Positions 54,735 to 64,000 of a stretch of DNA of 64,000 nucleotides are shown in pieces. The notes beneath the pieces were generated by a model, which made no database searches, was not told the origin of the DNA, and saw only the letters and a list, made by a program, of their open reading frames with translations. This DNA comes from Symbiodinium natans (Eukaryota > Sar > Dinophyceae > Suessiales > Symbiodiniaceae): NCBI GenBank assembly GCA_905221605.1, contig CAJNDS010002346.1, positions 494,001-558,000 of the forward strand, written 5' to 3'. The translations under genes were made by a program, and so were the position numbers. How positions within the stretch are numbered: the stretch's first letter is position 1; each line of letters begins with the position of its first letter.

Positions 54735-54828
54735 AAACCCTAAACCCTAAACCCTAAACCCTAAACCCTAAACCCTAAACCCTAAACCCTAAACCCTAAA
54801 CCCTAAACCCTAAACCCTAAACCCTAAA
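54735..54828. repeat. CCCTAAA array (last long one of the telomeric landscape)
   Basis: About thirteen units. To the right, only 59047-59115 is comparable. Confidence 0.95.
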
Positions 54829-54840
54829 CTCAACACCACA

Positions 54841-54909
54841 GGCATGCAGCGCCAGGGAAAGGACCTCTATCGAGTCATCGTCCCAATTAATCTCGTCCTG
54901 CGGATCTGA
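54841..54909 (-). CDS. Acidic exon
   Basis: Minus frame of 23 codons SDPQDEINWDDDSIEVLSLA, then LHA. A core exon GAC...GAG may run from CCGCAG to GAG|GTCCTT. Clearly coding-like; family unknown. Confidence 0.6.
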
Positions 54910-55074
54910 CCCATAAGCATGTGGCTTAGTGGGTTGAGGGCCAAGACTTTAGTGTAGGAGTCAGGCTTAAAACGGTGCGTGTTGCTGTGACTGGTTTGCC
55001 TTCCCTCCACGGGCTTCCATGATCGGGTGTGTGCCCTAAACCCTAAACCACATAAACCCTAAACCCTAAACAAG

Positions 55075-55167
55075 TCTGTCTATTGCTATGGCAATCTGCA
55101 TTGCCACCATCATCTTAGAAATTGACTGCCTCAGCGTCGATTCTCTTCGGTACTTCTCTAGCATGGC
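55075..55167 (-). CDS. Helical exon
   Basis: Exactly 31 codons after acceptor TTGTCTAG: AMLEKYRRESTLRQSISKMM, then VAMQIAIAIDR. Strong amphipathic helix with a Met/Ile/Ala second half. Upstream of 54.8 kb in minus sense and likely the same gene. Confidence 0.6.
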
Positions 55168-55544
55168 CTAGACAAGTGATGAATTATCAGCTATGTTGGG
55201 CTGTGCAGACGAATCCCCGACCTTGGGCAAGTATAAGGACTACTGGAGATTAGGAGGACAGGTGTGCGATGAACTAGGTAGGAATGTTCGTTACACGGGA
55301 GGCGGCGTTACAACGCGGATAGGTTAACACGTGAGCCTTTCACGAGCCAGGAAACTACAGATTACACGTCCAAAGCTTTGGTGTGGATTTTGGGGCTTAG
55401 GCGGCTTGGAGTTTATGCTTTCAAGGGTCCAGAAGGCGTTGGGGTTAAGGGTTCTTGAGCTTTTTGGGTCTTGAGGCTTCTCTGGGGCTTTCAGAGGTTA
55501 AGGGGTTTGTGGCTCGAGGTTTGAAGAGCGTAGAACATTGCAGG

Positions 55545-57420
55545 TCCTGTCCTTTCGGGCTGGAAGGGAGCGGTTTCCGGCGTCAAAGGTCAGCCAAAGC
55601 TACTGTTGCCGCCGATCCTTGTCTGAAGATGATGAGTCCCTCATCAGTACTGAAACTATGTATAGGCCCCTAGAGCAAGGATCGACAAGCGGCACCAAGT
55701 CCCATATGGTGCTGCTCGTATCTCGTGGGTAAAAGAAACTCAAACCGAAACTGCTCAGGTGCGCAGTTGCAAGGATCACTGCTGAATCCGACTTTCCCTG
55801 GAAGCGACTGCTTCAGGTTTTTACGCTTTAAAAGGCTCAGGGGTTTAGGGGCTTTGGGTTCAAGGGCAGCGGGGATTTATAGAATAGGGTTTCAATGCTC
55901 CAGAAGGTTTAGGGGTTACGGGATTATGGGGTTTCGGTTTGTTCGGGCCTTTTTTCCGGGCTTCTAGGGCTTCAGGTGTTGCAGGGATCTTTGTTTGTGG
56001 TACTGACTTCAAACGTTGTACTTGTACTCGGGCTGCAAGGGAGCAGTGCCCCAGGGTCCCCAAAATCCGCCAGACCTGTACTGTTGCCGAGGATCCATTT
56101 TTGTTCTAAAGGAGCCCACATCCATGTTTGGCTACAACTTGACTCTATGGAACAAATGAAGTACACTCTCCCCAAATACTACAGACCAGCGCTGAAACTA
56201 TGTTTGAGCCCCCTAAAAGCAAGGATCGATGGCGCTGCTTGTGTCTCGCGGGTCAAAGAAACTCAAACACCGAAACTGCTCTGTGCAGAAGGATCACTGC
56301 TGAATCCGACTTTCCCTGGAAGCGACTGCTTCGGGTTTCAGCGCTTTGAAAGGCTCACGGGCTTCGGGGCTTTTAGGGGTCTCTAAGGATTTCCAGGAGT
56401 TCGTAAGGGTTGAAGGGTCCTTGCAGCATAGGGTGCTCCAGAAGGTTTAGGGGTTACGGGTTTATGGGGTTTCGGTTTGTTCGGGCCTTTTTTCCGGGCT
56501 TCTAGGGCTTCAGGTGATGCAGGGATCTTTGTTTGTGTCAAACGTTGTACTTGTACTCGGGCTGCAAGGGAGCAGTGCCCCAGGGTCCCCAAGAATCCGC
56601 CAGACCTGTACTGTTGCCGACGATCCTTTTTTCTTCTAAAGGAGCCCACACCCATGTTTGGCTACAACTTGAGTCTCTATGGAACAAATGAAGTACATTC
56701 TCCCCAAATACTACAGACCAGCGCTGAAACTATGTTTGAGCCCCCTAAAAGCAAGGATCGATGGCGCTGCTTGTGTCTCGCGGGCCAAAGAAACTCAAAC
56801 CGAAACTGCTCTGTGCAGAAGGATCACTGCTGACTCCGACTTTCCCTGGAAGCGACTGCTTCGGGTTTTAGCGCTTTGAAAGGCTCACGGGCTTTTTAGG
56901 GGTCTCTAAGGATTTCCAAGAGTTCGTAAGGGTTGAAGGGTCCTTGCAGCATAGGGTTTCAATGCTCCAGAAGGTTTAGGGGTTAGGGGTGTATGGGGTT
57001 TCGGTTTGTTCGGGCTTCGTTTTCGGGCTTCCAGGGCTTCAGGTGTTGCAGGGATCTTTGTTTGTGGTTCTGGAGGCCTCAAACGTTTTACTTGTAGTCG
57101 GGCTGCAAGGGAGCAGTGCCCCAGGATCCCCGAAATCCGCCAGACCTGTACTGTTGCCGACGATCCTTTTTTCTTCTGAAGGAGTCCGAATCCATGGCTG
57201 GCTACAACAACTTGAGTCTCTATGGAACAAATAAAGTAAACTCTCCCCAAAAGATTACAGACCAGCGCTGAAACTATGTTTGGGCCCCCTAAAAGCAAGG
57301 ATCGACAGCGGCACCACATCGCATATGGCGCTGCTTGTGTCTCGCGGGCAAAAGAAACTCAGCCCGAAACTGCTCTGTGCAGGTGCGCAGTTGCAAGGAT
57401 CATTGCTGAATACGACTCGG
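55545..57420. repeat. Tandem array of ~530-bp units (about 3.5 copies)
   Basis: The landmarks CTGTTGCCGACGATCC (near 55603, 56083, 56610, 57151) and CACTGCTGAATCCGACTTTC (near 55779, 56293, 56824, 57400) recur at 480-577 bp spacing. Copies diverge by substitutions and indels. On minus, one stretch (IPATPEALEARKKGPNKPKP) stays open in three copies, and a variable segment differs by 9 and 3 nt. A +1 indel elsewhere argues against strict coding. Confidence 0.85.
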
Positions 57421-57750
57421 GGTCTTTAGCGGTTGGGTTTAGGATGCGCCGTCAGGGACTTGTCTGGGTTTGTAAGGGCTTAGGGGTCGGGGGGGTTGGG
57501 ATTTTAGGGTTTGAGGCGTCCAAAAAGTTTAAGGGATGGGGTTTTAGTGTTTTTGGCTTTTCGTGGCGGGCATTTCCTATGCTTCCGGGGCCAGGAGCAT
57601 ATGATTTCAGATTTCAGGGGCCTGCAACATTTACAGGGCGCCAGCAATCCGTCATATTGACTACGGTGTTGCCCGCGATCCGTGTTGCCTCTTACACCAG
57701 CGGGATTACGTTTGGACACCCTGGAACATGCGACGACCTTGCAGGATACA

Positions 57751-57966
57751 TCAATCGGAATCGCTTGCGCTGCTCTCAGACGTCTCCGATGAAGAACTTG
57801 CACCGTTGTCATCGCTGAGCTCCTGCTCATCGGAGTCAGGATCCTCCGCGGCGAAGCCCAGGCCGGCACCGGCTGCGGCTGCTTCCTCCTCGTCCGACCA
57901 CATTTCCGCATCCGAATCGGCTTCCATGTTCCAGTCCTCCTGCCAGAAGCCATCTTGCTCCTTCTC
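57751..57966 (-). CDS. hAT-like gene, last exon: acidic tail and stop
   Basis: Exactly 72 codons from acceptor GACTAG to TGA at 57751. It starts EKEQDGFWQEDWNMEADSDA and proceeds through EMWSDEEEAAAAGAG to a Ser/Glu/Asp-rich end (SETSESSASDSD). Joined in phase 0 to exon 58071-58232 through a 104-bp GA-AG intron. Acidic tails after the dimerisation domain are unusual for hAT transposases and hint at a host-adapted protein, but this is inference. Confidence 0.65.
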   Translation of the reverse strand, partial: EKEQDGFWQEDWNMEADSDAEMWSDEEEAAAAGAGLGFAAEDPDSDEQELSDDNGASSSSETSESSASDSD

Positions 57967-58070
57967 CTAGTCGATATCACACATGTTTTCATGGGTAATG
58001 CGATTGGCCGACCCTTTCCCAAAACAGAACACCACTAGGGTAGGAAGAGCACTTTTCAACTTTTGTGCTC

Positions 58071-58232
58071 CTTGCGACCTCCTTTCATGGCCTTGTACTT
58101 GCTCGCGACTGTGGCCAAGCTGCATCTCGTGTCATACTTCAAGTTGTTTCTTAAAGGGTCGCCCGTCACAAACTTGATCAATCCGTTGATGCGCTCTGAC
58201 GCAGACTGTGAACAATACATGCCTGTCCCGGA
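58071..58232 (-). CDS. hAT-like gene, dimerisation exon
   Basis: 54 codons, phase 0, starting SGTGMYCSQSASERINGLIK, then FVTGDPLRNNLKYDT and LATVASKYKAMKGGRK. SASER...(I/L)...RNxL is the hallmark of the hAT C-terminal dimerisation domain. Upstream boundary: canonical acceptor CTTCATGCAG. Downstream donor: AAG|GAGCAC (GA form). Without splicing, the frame stops shortly after (TGA at 58056), which supports the intron. Confidence 0.75.
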
Positions 58233-58363
58233 CTGCATGAAGAAGGTTTCAGGAGGATTTGACAGGGACTCCAAGGTTTCCAAAAGGCTTTTAGATCTCC
58301 AAAACCTCGAAACAAATCACGCATGTGCACACACGCAAACACTTCCCGCGTCTGTGCACCTAC
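58233..58363 (-). other. Canonical GT-AG intron of the hAT-like gene
   Basis: 131 bp, GTAGGT at the 5' end and TTCATGCAG at the 3' end (minus sense). It joins two hAT-homologous blocks in frame. Confidence 0.75.
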
Positions 58364-58727
58364 CAAGCGCTGCATGATGAACTTCAGCTCCGGGGCAGAG
58401 ATCTCCTCGGTAGCCCACAACTGGGACAAAGGAATGGGCCGGATCTTTGCTGCGTTGGCTGCTTGGGAAAAGTTGCCGTCATCCCACCAGGCTCCGGCCC
58501 GTCTAGGGTCAAACACTCCAGTTTGCGAGAGGTACTGATGCAGTTGGGATTTGCAATTCTTCTGCTGTTTCTTCTCGGCGAAGTACACAGGGATGAGCTG
58601 CAACATGGCGCGTTCCGCAAACCAGATCATGGTTCGCCAGAGCTTCGGATCGGTGAGGCCAGCGGGCATGCACTTAGTCACGTCCCAAGATGCCTCGCCA
58701 GGGCCATGCTTTGTCAGTTTCAGGGTT
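58364..58727 (-). CDS. hAT-like gene, exon before the dimerisation block
   Basis: Starts after acceptor AAGCTTTCAG and ends at the GTAGGT donor. Reads TKHGPGEASWDVTKCMPAGL, then TDPKLWRTMIWFAERAMLQL, QLHQYLSQTGVFDPRRAGAW and ELKFIMQRL. The TGxF...WW...PLSxLW...L order corresponds to the hAT region just before SASER. About 121 codons, the longest well-supported exon after 61.3-62.2 kb. Confidence 0.7.
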
Positions 58728-58960
58728 CTGAAAGCTTGGCAAGCTCATGCCATTGAGGGTTTCGGTGCTTTGGGGTTCAGCGCTTACGAGCTGAAACGCA
58801 ATGTCCAAAGCCAGTTTCAGGGCCCTACAAGCCTGGAAAGTTCGTGCCAGTAAGGGTTCGGGGCTTTTGGGTTCACCATTTACGCTAAAGGCATAGGTGC
58901 AGTTTCGGGATCCTCAAAGCTTGGCAAGTGTGCCATTAAGGGTTTGGGGTCCTCAAAACG
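58705..58960. repeat. Imperfect tandem repeat at an intron end
   Basis: CAGTTTCAGGG, an AAGC..GGCAAG segment, and 'tgccaTTAAGGGTTT' recur near 58715, 58812 and 58899. The leftmost copy supplies the splice acceptor of the 58364-58727 exon, as if the intron grew by duplicating its 3' end. Confidence 0.65.
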
Positions 58961-59046
58961 TAGGAAGCCTTGCCATTCAGGCTGCACAGGCTTTGTCGCC
59001 AGACCCTCAACCCTAAACCCCATAGCACGACCAGCAGCGCCCTTAT

Positions 59047-59115
59047 AGAGGGTTTAGGGTTTAGGGTTTAGGGTTTAGGGTTTAGGGTTTAGGGTTTAGG
59101 GTTTAGGGTTTAGGG
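59047..59115. repeat. TTTAGGG array inside the hAT-gene intron region
   Basis: Ten perfect units; the only long telomere-like array right of 54.9 kb. Confidence 0.95.
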
Positions 59116-59316
59116 TCTGCCCCGGATCCTAGTTTCAAACCCCTGTAAGGAGGTCCCAGGTGCCCAGAGGGCTGCAAGAACATCGAATGTTCCCTCAAGC
59201 TCAAAACTCCGTTTGGTCGGTCTGTGCTGACAGGCTGTGTGACGCAGAAGGCGTGGCAGCGCCGACCCCCTACTCCTACAGTGCGGTTTCGAGGGTCTGC
59301 TTTTTCATGTTTTACA

Positions 59317-59880
59317 GGTCCAAAACATCAAACGGCGTGACTCTTCAACCCTTAACCCTCTACCCTAAACCCAAATAGACAGAAGCTGTGGAGGCCATAC
59401 TGTTTCACAGAATGTTGCTTCAAACCCCTGAACCCTTAACCCTAAACCCATGTTTAAGGGGTCCAAAACGTTCAACGACCTCAGGCTTGTCAGGAAGGGC
59501 CCCTAGTGTGGTTGAGGGAGTTTAGCCCTCAACCGTCAACCCTGAACCCGGGCCGAAAACCCTGACCCTAAACCCATATTCAAGAGGTCCAAAACGTTCA
59601 ACAGCCTCAGAGCCCCTACTGCGGTTGAGGGAGTTTTGCTGAAACCCTAAACCCTCAAGCCTTGACTCGACCCTGAACCCAAGTTCAAGAGGTCTAAAAC
59701 GTTAAACCAAGCCTAAGCCACAAACCGTAGCAGCAACGTAGTAAACCCTGAACCCTTAACCCGGGCCGCAAACCCTGAACCCTTAACCCTAAGCCCATGT
59801 TCAAGAGGTCCAAAACGTTCAACAGCTTCTCTGGAAGAGCCCCTACTGTGGTTGAGGGCGGGACGAAACCCTAAACCCTC
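59317..59880. repeat. Tandem repeat, ~105-125-bp unit
   Basis: AGAGGTCCAAAACGTTCAAC and variants recur near 59458, 59583, 59688 and 59803, each followed by GCCCCTACTGTGGTTGAGGG (or similar) and CCCTAAACCC-type units. A more diverged copy lies at 59317. Confidence 0.8.
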
Positions 59881-59974
59881 AACCCTTATCTTAACCCTAA
59901 ACCCATGAACCCAGGTTTTGGGGCTCGAACCCGATCTGGAATGTCCGGCCGCAGTACGTTAGTTCAGGGGCGAC

Positions 59975-60170
59975 AGCGCCTTGGCGGCTGGCGCGGCCTT
60001 GGCGGCTGGCGAGGCCTTCGCCTTGGGCTCTCGCGCCTTGGCGGCTGGCGCCGCCTTGGCGGCTGGCGCCGCCTTGGCGGCTGGCGCCGCCTTGGCGGCT
60101 GGCGCCGCCTTGGCGGCTGGCGCCGCCTTGGCGGCTGGCGCCGCCTTAAGGCTGGCGCCGCCTTGGCGCC
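59975..60170. repeat. GC-rich 18-bp minisatellite
   Basis: About nine copies of GCCTTGGCGGCTGGCGCC. The minus frame gives repeated AAPAAK and plus gives AAGAAL or RRLGGW-type repeats. All six frames being open is a product of the repeat. A coding role as an Ala/Lys-rich exon of the surrounding minus gene is possible but unsupported. Confidence 0.9.
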
Positions 60171-60327
60171 TGCCGTGGCCTTCGCCTTTGGCTGCGCAAT
60201 GCATGTGGCTGCGCCACACTAATTACCCACTGCTGGTTTCAGAGGCTTAGAAGTATTGCTTAGGGTCGCACTGCAGGTTTGGGCAGCCCTCCATGGGAAT
60301 CGTTTTCCTTCCTGGGGTTCGGGATTT

Positions 60328-60545
60328 TAGGGTCTTAGGGACGCGAACGCGAAACGACAGCGGGGGCAGGCACGGCGCCTCCCCCGCTGACCTGAACCTA
60401 CGTGGCGGGCGAAGGGTTCGGGAAAAAAGGTATATAACGCCGCATGTATTATAGGGTCTTACAGAACGCGAACGCGAAACAGCGGGGGCAGGCACGGCGC
60501 CTCCCCCGCTGAAATGAACCTACGTGGCGGGCGAAGGGTTCGGGA
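60328..60545. repeat. Direct duplication, ~95 bp
   Basis: ACGCGAACGCGAAAC...CAGCGGGGGCAGGCACGG...CGTGGCGGGCGAAGGGTTCG occurs at 60340-60422 and 60457-60543 with only small differences. Confidence 0.85.
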
Positions 60546-61019
60546 GAAGGACTTATATGAGTTTCAGGGGGCAGCAACATATACTGAGTTGAGCCTCCGG
60601 CGGCTCTTAGTTTGTGTGGGTTTAGACCGAGGGATTCTAAATTAGGAACGAAGTACAACTACTGGTGGCTTGTTGGCAAGCTTCAAAAGTACGGCAGAGT
60701 GCAGGAATGTCATCTAGCTGTTAGAGATCGTGGACCTGCGCAGAGATGGCCACGGTCAACCTACTTGCAAGTTTCAGAGTGTCACAACTTATAAAATCGC
60801 TGCGGGCGAGCTGCAGCCGGCCGCTTTGTGGGCGCCATGGCGGGGTCCAACCAAGGAGCGGGGGTCCCAAAACCAAGGAGCGCCTAACAGCTCCAAAAAG
60901 GGCTGCAAGAGGCAAGCAACAGCCATCACGCAGATTCATCGAAGTTGTGAGTTGATTAACAGGTTTGAGGCCCCTGAAAGTCGTTCCCAGAGTGCGTGCC
61001 TCCAGTTGAAGGCATCCCC

Positions 61020-61158
61020 GAGCTTGCTTCTCCTTGGCGTACTCCTGCACATGGTAAGGATCCGCCAGCATGGCCGCACGATGCCACGGTGTCGTCAACG
61101 GGCGCATGACCTCATTGCACAGATTGTGGACTTTCTTCAGGTCCCTTTCGATCTCCTC
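61020..61158 (-). CDS. hAT-like gene, middle exon
   Basis: The minus frame reads EEIERDLKKVHNLCNEVMRP, then LTTPWHRAAMLADPYHVQEY and AKEKQA. It matches the hAT segment '..W..aamlaDPy..', just after the RNase-H-like core. The upstream frame differs from 61.3-62.2 kb, so an intron lies between. One consistent choice is CAG|GCTCAT to AATAAAG|TGCTCC. The downstream limit is not certain. About 2.3 kb to the next recognised exon may hide small exons. Confidence 0.6.
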
Positions 61159-61309
61159 CGGGGCAGGAGCACTTTATTGCATGTTTTGAACACCTGAAAG
61201 TGACATTCTGCACACCGATGAGAGAACCCATCCGATGAGAAACCTCCCGCTGGCCACAGAGAGCCCACCCGGGCCCAGAACATGGTTCCAACCTAATGAA
61301 ACTTAAGCA

Positions 61310-62193
61310 GGAGCCAGGAGCCTGCTCCAGGTCGACACCATCGCGGGCCCGAATGAGCCTGTACGAGTAGCCCAGCTCCACAAACTTGTCATGCAGCGTC
61401 TGGCGCAAGTCGCACAAGTGCACAATGAGCTGCGGCATGCAGTTCACCTTCGTGGAGTCCACCACGCGGAGCTTGTGAATGATGGGCCGCATGACCGCCA
61501 AGAAGTACTTGGCGACCGCCACGAATGCATTTCTGTGAGTGACCGTTGCGGCTTCCACCTCCTCCCATCGCTTCATGCGGCGACAGATCTCCTTGCCCTC
61601 ACCTTGAAAGTACTTGTAGGCAGGGAAGTTGAGCTGGTACGCACGCTTCACCTGCAAGTACTGCGGGTACTCACGGGTCTTGCGCACCTTCGTGTAGAAG
61701 ACGGCGTGAATCTTTCTGCCAGCTAGCCTGGTCTTGCGCACGGCGTGCTTGACTGCCAGCTTGCGAACCGCAGCTCGCACACGGGACTTGTTGCTGACGA
61801 AGCGGGTAACACGCCGGGCAGCACGACTAGCACGCGACAGCACACTCAGCTCCTTCACCATCTTGCCAAACAAGCCGTCCAAGCCGTGAAAGGCGCACGG
61901 CACGAAAGCGATCTGTGGGTATTTCTCCTGCAGCTTTTTCATGGCGGCCTTGTTGACGTTGGGCGAGTCCATGCACACAGCAGCCACATGCCGCGTACAA
62001 ATGGAAGGCGACGGGTGAAGGGCCATGGGAGTTGCAACCTCGGCAAAGATTGCTTCTACAAACTCGGCCACATGGTCAGCGTCTTTGACCACCGCAGACA
62101 TGTCTTCGGATCGAAGGAAGTGCTCTTCGCTGGCTCCAACAACCTTGCATGACAGGGACATCGCACAAAGGCATGTAACGCCATTCCACGAGG
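61310..62193 (-). CDS. hAT-like gene, DUF659/RNase-H-like core exon
   Basis: Starts after acceptor GCGTTTAG with SWNGVTCLCAMSLSCKVVGA. It includes HFLRSEDMSAVVKDADHVAE, then VAAVCMDSPNVNKAAMKKLQ and YPQIAFVPCAFHGLDGLFGK. The D-S-x-N-V-N...YPxIxFVPCxxHGLD arrangement is the DUF659 central motif (acidic residue plus Cys/His). Later come a basic stretch and VVDSTKVNCMPQLIVHLCDL. The open frame continues to 61112, but hAT similarity fades near 61310, where a donor is likely. Confidence 0.75.
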
Positions 62194-63364
62194 CTAAACG
62201 CTCACCTGACCGCAATACACCAGGCACTGGCCAGAAGTGGTCTCAAAGAGTCCCAGCAAGCCTCAAAGAAGTTTCATCCAGGCCACTTGAGGAAAAGTTT
62301 GGGGGCTTGGAAACACAGGTCGGAAGGTCTCGAACAATCTGAAAGAGATTTCCGACAGTGTTCAACGAGATAGGGCATCAACTTTTCTGGTCGTCACAGA
62401 GCCATGGCTGGCACTTCGAGTTCGGGGGGGGGATCGAAAGACATCTCTGAGATGAAAAGAGAGGTCTCACAGGTCTCAAAAACAGTCTCAAAGACCTTTC
62501 ATATCGCAAGCTTAGGGTTTAGGGCTTGCCCATTTTCCTTTCAAGGGTTCCCTGTGAGGGTTTGGGCCAGCTGCGCCACGACTCTTTGTCGGTTCCACCT
62601 GTCTAGACTGGGTTTCGGCTTCCTGAAACCCATTCTGGTGGCTCCGTTTGAAGGTCTTGCTAGCCCAGACCTCTGGAACAGGCCGGCCCGTGGGGTGTCA
62701 CCCACGTTTTTCTCCGGCCGAATGATAAGCAATCCATTTCCTTTTTAGGATTTCCTGGTTTAGGGAGGTTCGGAACTCATCAGGACATGTTTGGGAAGCC
62801 CAAAACACATCCTGGTGGCTCCGTTTTAAGGTCTTCTCAGCCCCTCTGGAAGAGGCCTGTGAAGCGTCACCCGCGTTTCGCGCTTCCCCGAAACTTTGAA
62901 GGACTGTTTGGGAGGCCCAAAACACATCTCTGGAGAGGTCCAGAGTGGTCTTCAAAGGGCCACAAAGCCATGGCTAGAACTCGACATATCTGGAGAAGTC
63001 TAGAGTGGTCGTTAAAGGGTCACGAAGCCATGGCTGGCTAGCAGCGTGCGGAGACATATTCGAACCCTTGGGGCACAGTTCGGGAGGATCGAAAGACATG
63101 TCTGAGATGAAAAGAGGTTTCAAGAAGGTCCTTGGGGGGATCAAAACTGCATGCCAGCAGATGCTCCCTTGCTTCGGACATTCCGAGAGGGCACAAGTTA
63201 GCAACATCTGAAGGAAAAAACGACTCTTCAGGAAAAGTTGCGGGGGACCAAAACACATCTGCGAAAGAGCCAACTGGTCTCAAAGACGTCTGTAGTACGA
63301 AATCGGCAGACATCTAATTCACCTCAAGAAGCTGCTGTGTTGAGCATGCTTTCTTTGTTCCGTC
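62194..63364 (-). other. Intron of the hAT-like gene (GA-AG) with internal duplications
   Basis: Donor GAAG|GACGGA and acceptor GTTTAG give an in-frame junction (RRMSE-A-SWNG). Inside, GGATCGAAAGACATCTCTGA (62431) recurs near 63087 with one change, and a TGGTGGCTCCGTTT-headed segment occurs at 62636 and 62814, as does TCTAGAGTGGTC-type sequence near 62938 and 62999. Confidence 0.55.
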
Positions 63365-63899
63365 CTTCGGACATGCGACGGCCGTCCACGGCCAACGTCA
63401 CGTGTCCCACTGCTGACACCCATGACTTGATCTCCCTGAGCGCTGCCTGGGACTCAAAGGACTGCATGCGTGCAATGTCCTTTCGATTCGGCACCTGGAA
63501 CGGAGACTGACCCACCAAACCAACTTGCAGCTTTTCTATCGCCTTCCGGAACCAAGGGTTCTCAACGAAGGAAGCTGCAACGCCACCTGTTGCGAGCGAG
63601 ACCGCAATCAGTCTGCCCACATCGCCACAGCGTTCAGCATCCTTGTCGTACCTGGAAGCATCATTGATAGGCTGCCGAAGTGCGTCCCACGATTGCTCCA
63701 CTCCCTTCTCTGGCTTGTTCTTACCAGCGGTCATGGTGCGAAGATCCGAAACGTCCTCACCGTCGAGATACGCCTTTGCTTTGATGAATTCGGCGCACTT
63801 CATGTCCGCAAGCTTCTGAAGCAAATCAGGCGGAGGCTTCGCGCAGAGCACCACTCCAGGCTGATCTCCCTTGTCCCAGAACTCACCTTGGAAAAAGCT
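63365..63899 (-). CDS. hAT-like gene, 5' exon with DUF659 start
   Basis: Open from after a TGA at 63900. It reads SFFQGEFWDKGDQPGVVLCA, then LLQKLADMKCAEFIKAKAY, LIAVSLATGGVAASFVENPW, FRKAIEKLQVGLVGQ and WVSAVGHVTLAVDGRRMSE. 'ATGGVAASFVENPWFRKAIE...P' and 'VTLAVDG' are the usual opening of DUF659/hAT cores. No start Met is visible in frame, so at least one exon lies further right. A BED-type zinc finger, common in this family, may be there. Confidence 0.7.
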
Positions 63900-64000
63900 T
63901 CAGCCCCCCCCCGAAGGCCCAACAGGGGGGGAACCCCAACATTGTCCCCAATGAATTTAGCAAAGAGTTCTTTTGGAAGAAATGACCCCCTCATTTTTCA

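Noticed and set aside
59905-60250. Ala-rich and Arg/Gly/Trp-rich open frames
   Set aside because: All are readings of the 18-bp minisatellite; none can be preferred without transcript evidence.

Overview
This is eukaryotic nuclear DNA, most likely from a dinoflagellate (for example a Symbiodiniaceae-like alga). The evidence is: telomere-type heptamers TTTAGGG/CCCTAAA in huge number, short GC-rich coding pieces separated by long introns, intron starts that look like GC or GA as often as GT, and nearly all supportable exons on one strand (minus). The organism is inferred; no rRNA, organelle gene or spliced-leader sequence was seen to confirm it. Other lineages with TTTAGGG telomeres are not excluded.

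Region 1-54.9 kb is a matrix of interstitial telomere-like arrays in both orientations, degenerate versions of them, poly-G/C tracts, microsatellites and many small palindromic (MITE-like) elements. Between the arrays lie islands of roughly 50-200 bp of unique GC-rich sequence. Many of these read as clean protein on the minus strand, bounded by AG on the 5' side and very often by GC on the 3' side. I read them as exons of split genes whose introns are filled with telomere-like repeats. At 1.36-12.19 kb the islands form a plausible WD40/beta-propeller-like gene that starts with an N-myristoylation-type MGCGAS terminus at 12188 and runs left. From 13 to 27 kb the strand is often ambiguous, and a few islands look better on plus. 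From 27 to 35 kb the minus islands are Lys/Arg/Ala/Pro-rich. From 36 to 45 kb several are Glu/Ala/Arg-rich coiled-coil pieces. From 47 to 55 kb they are mixed. I cannot join these exons into named genes.

At about 54.9 kb the landscape changes. Telomere-like arrays nearly disappear. There is a tandem array of about 530-bp units (55.55-57.42 kb), then a recognisable hAT-superfamily (DUF659-type) transposase-like gene on minus, from beyond the right part of the window (63.9 kb) to its stop codon at 57751. It has the DUF659 region, a Cys/His motif, the hAT C-terminal dimerisation motif (SASER...RNNL) and an acidic tail. Its exons can be linked through one canonical GT-AG intron and two GA-AG introns. 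Its introns hold further tandem duplications and a GC-rich 18-bp minisatellite.

A frameshifted LINE-type reverse-transcriptase remnant lies at 40.75-41.15 kb. No complete simple gene, RNA gene, CRISPR array or prokaryotic feature was found. Exon boundaries are by-eye calls. Because GC-biased codons make the antisense frames look open too, each isolated exon carries moderate confidence.
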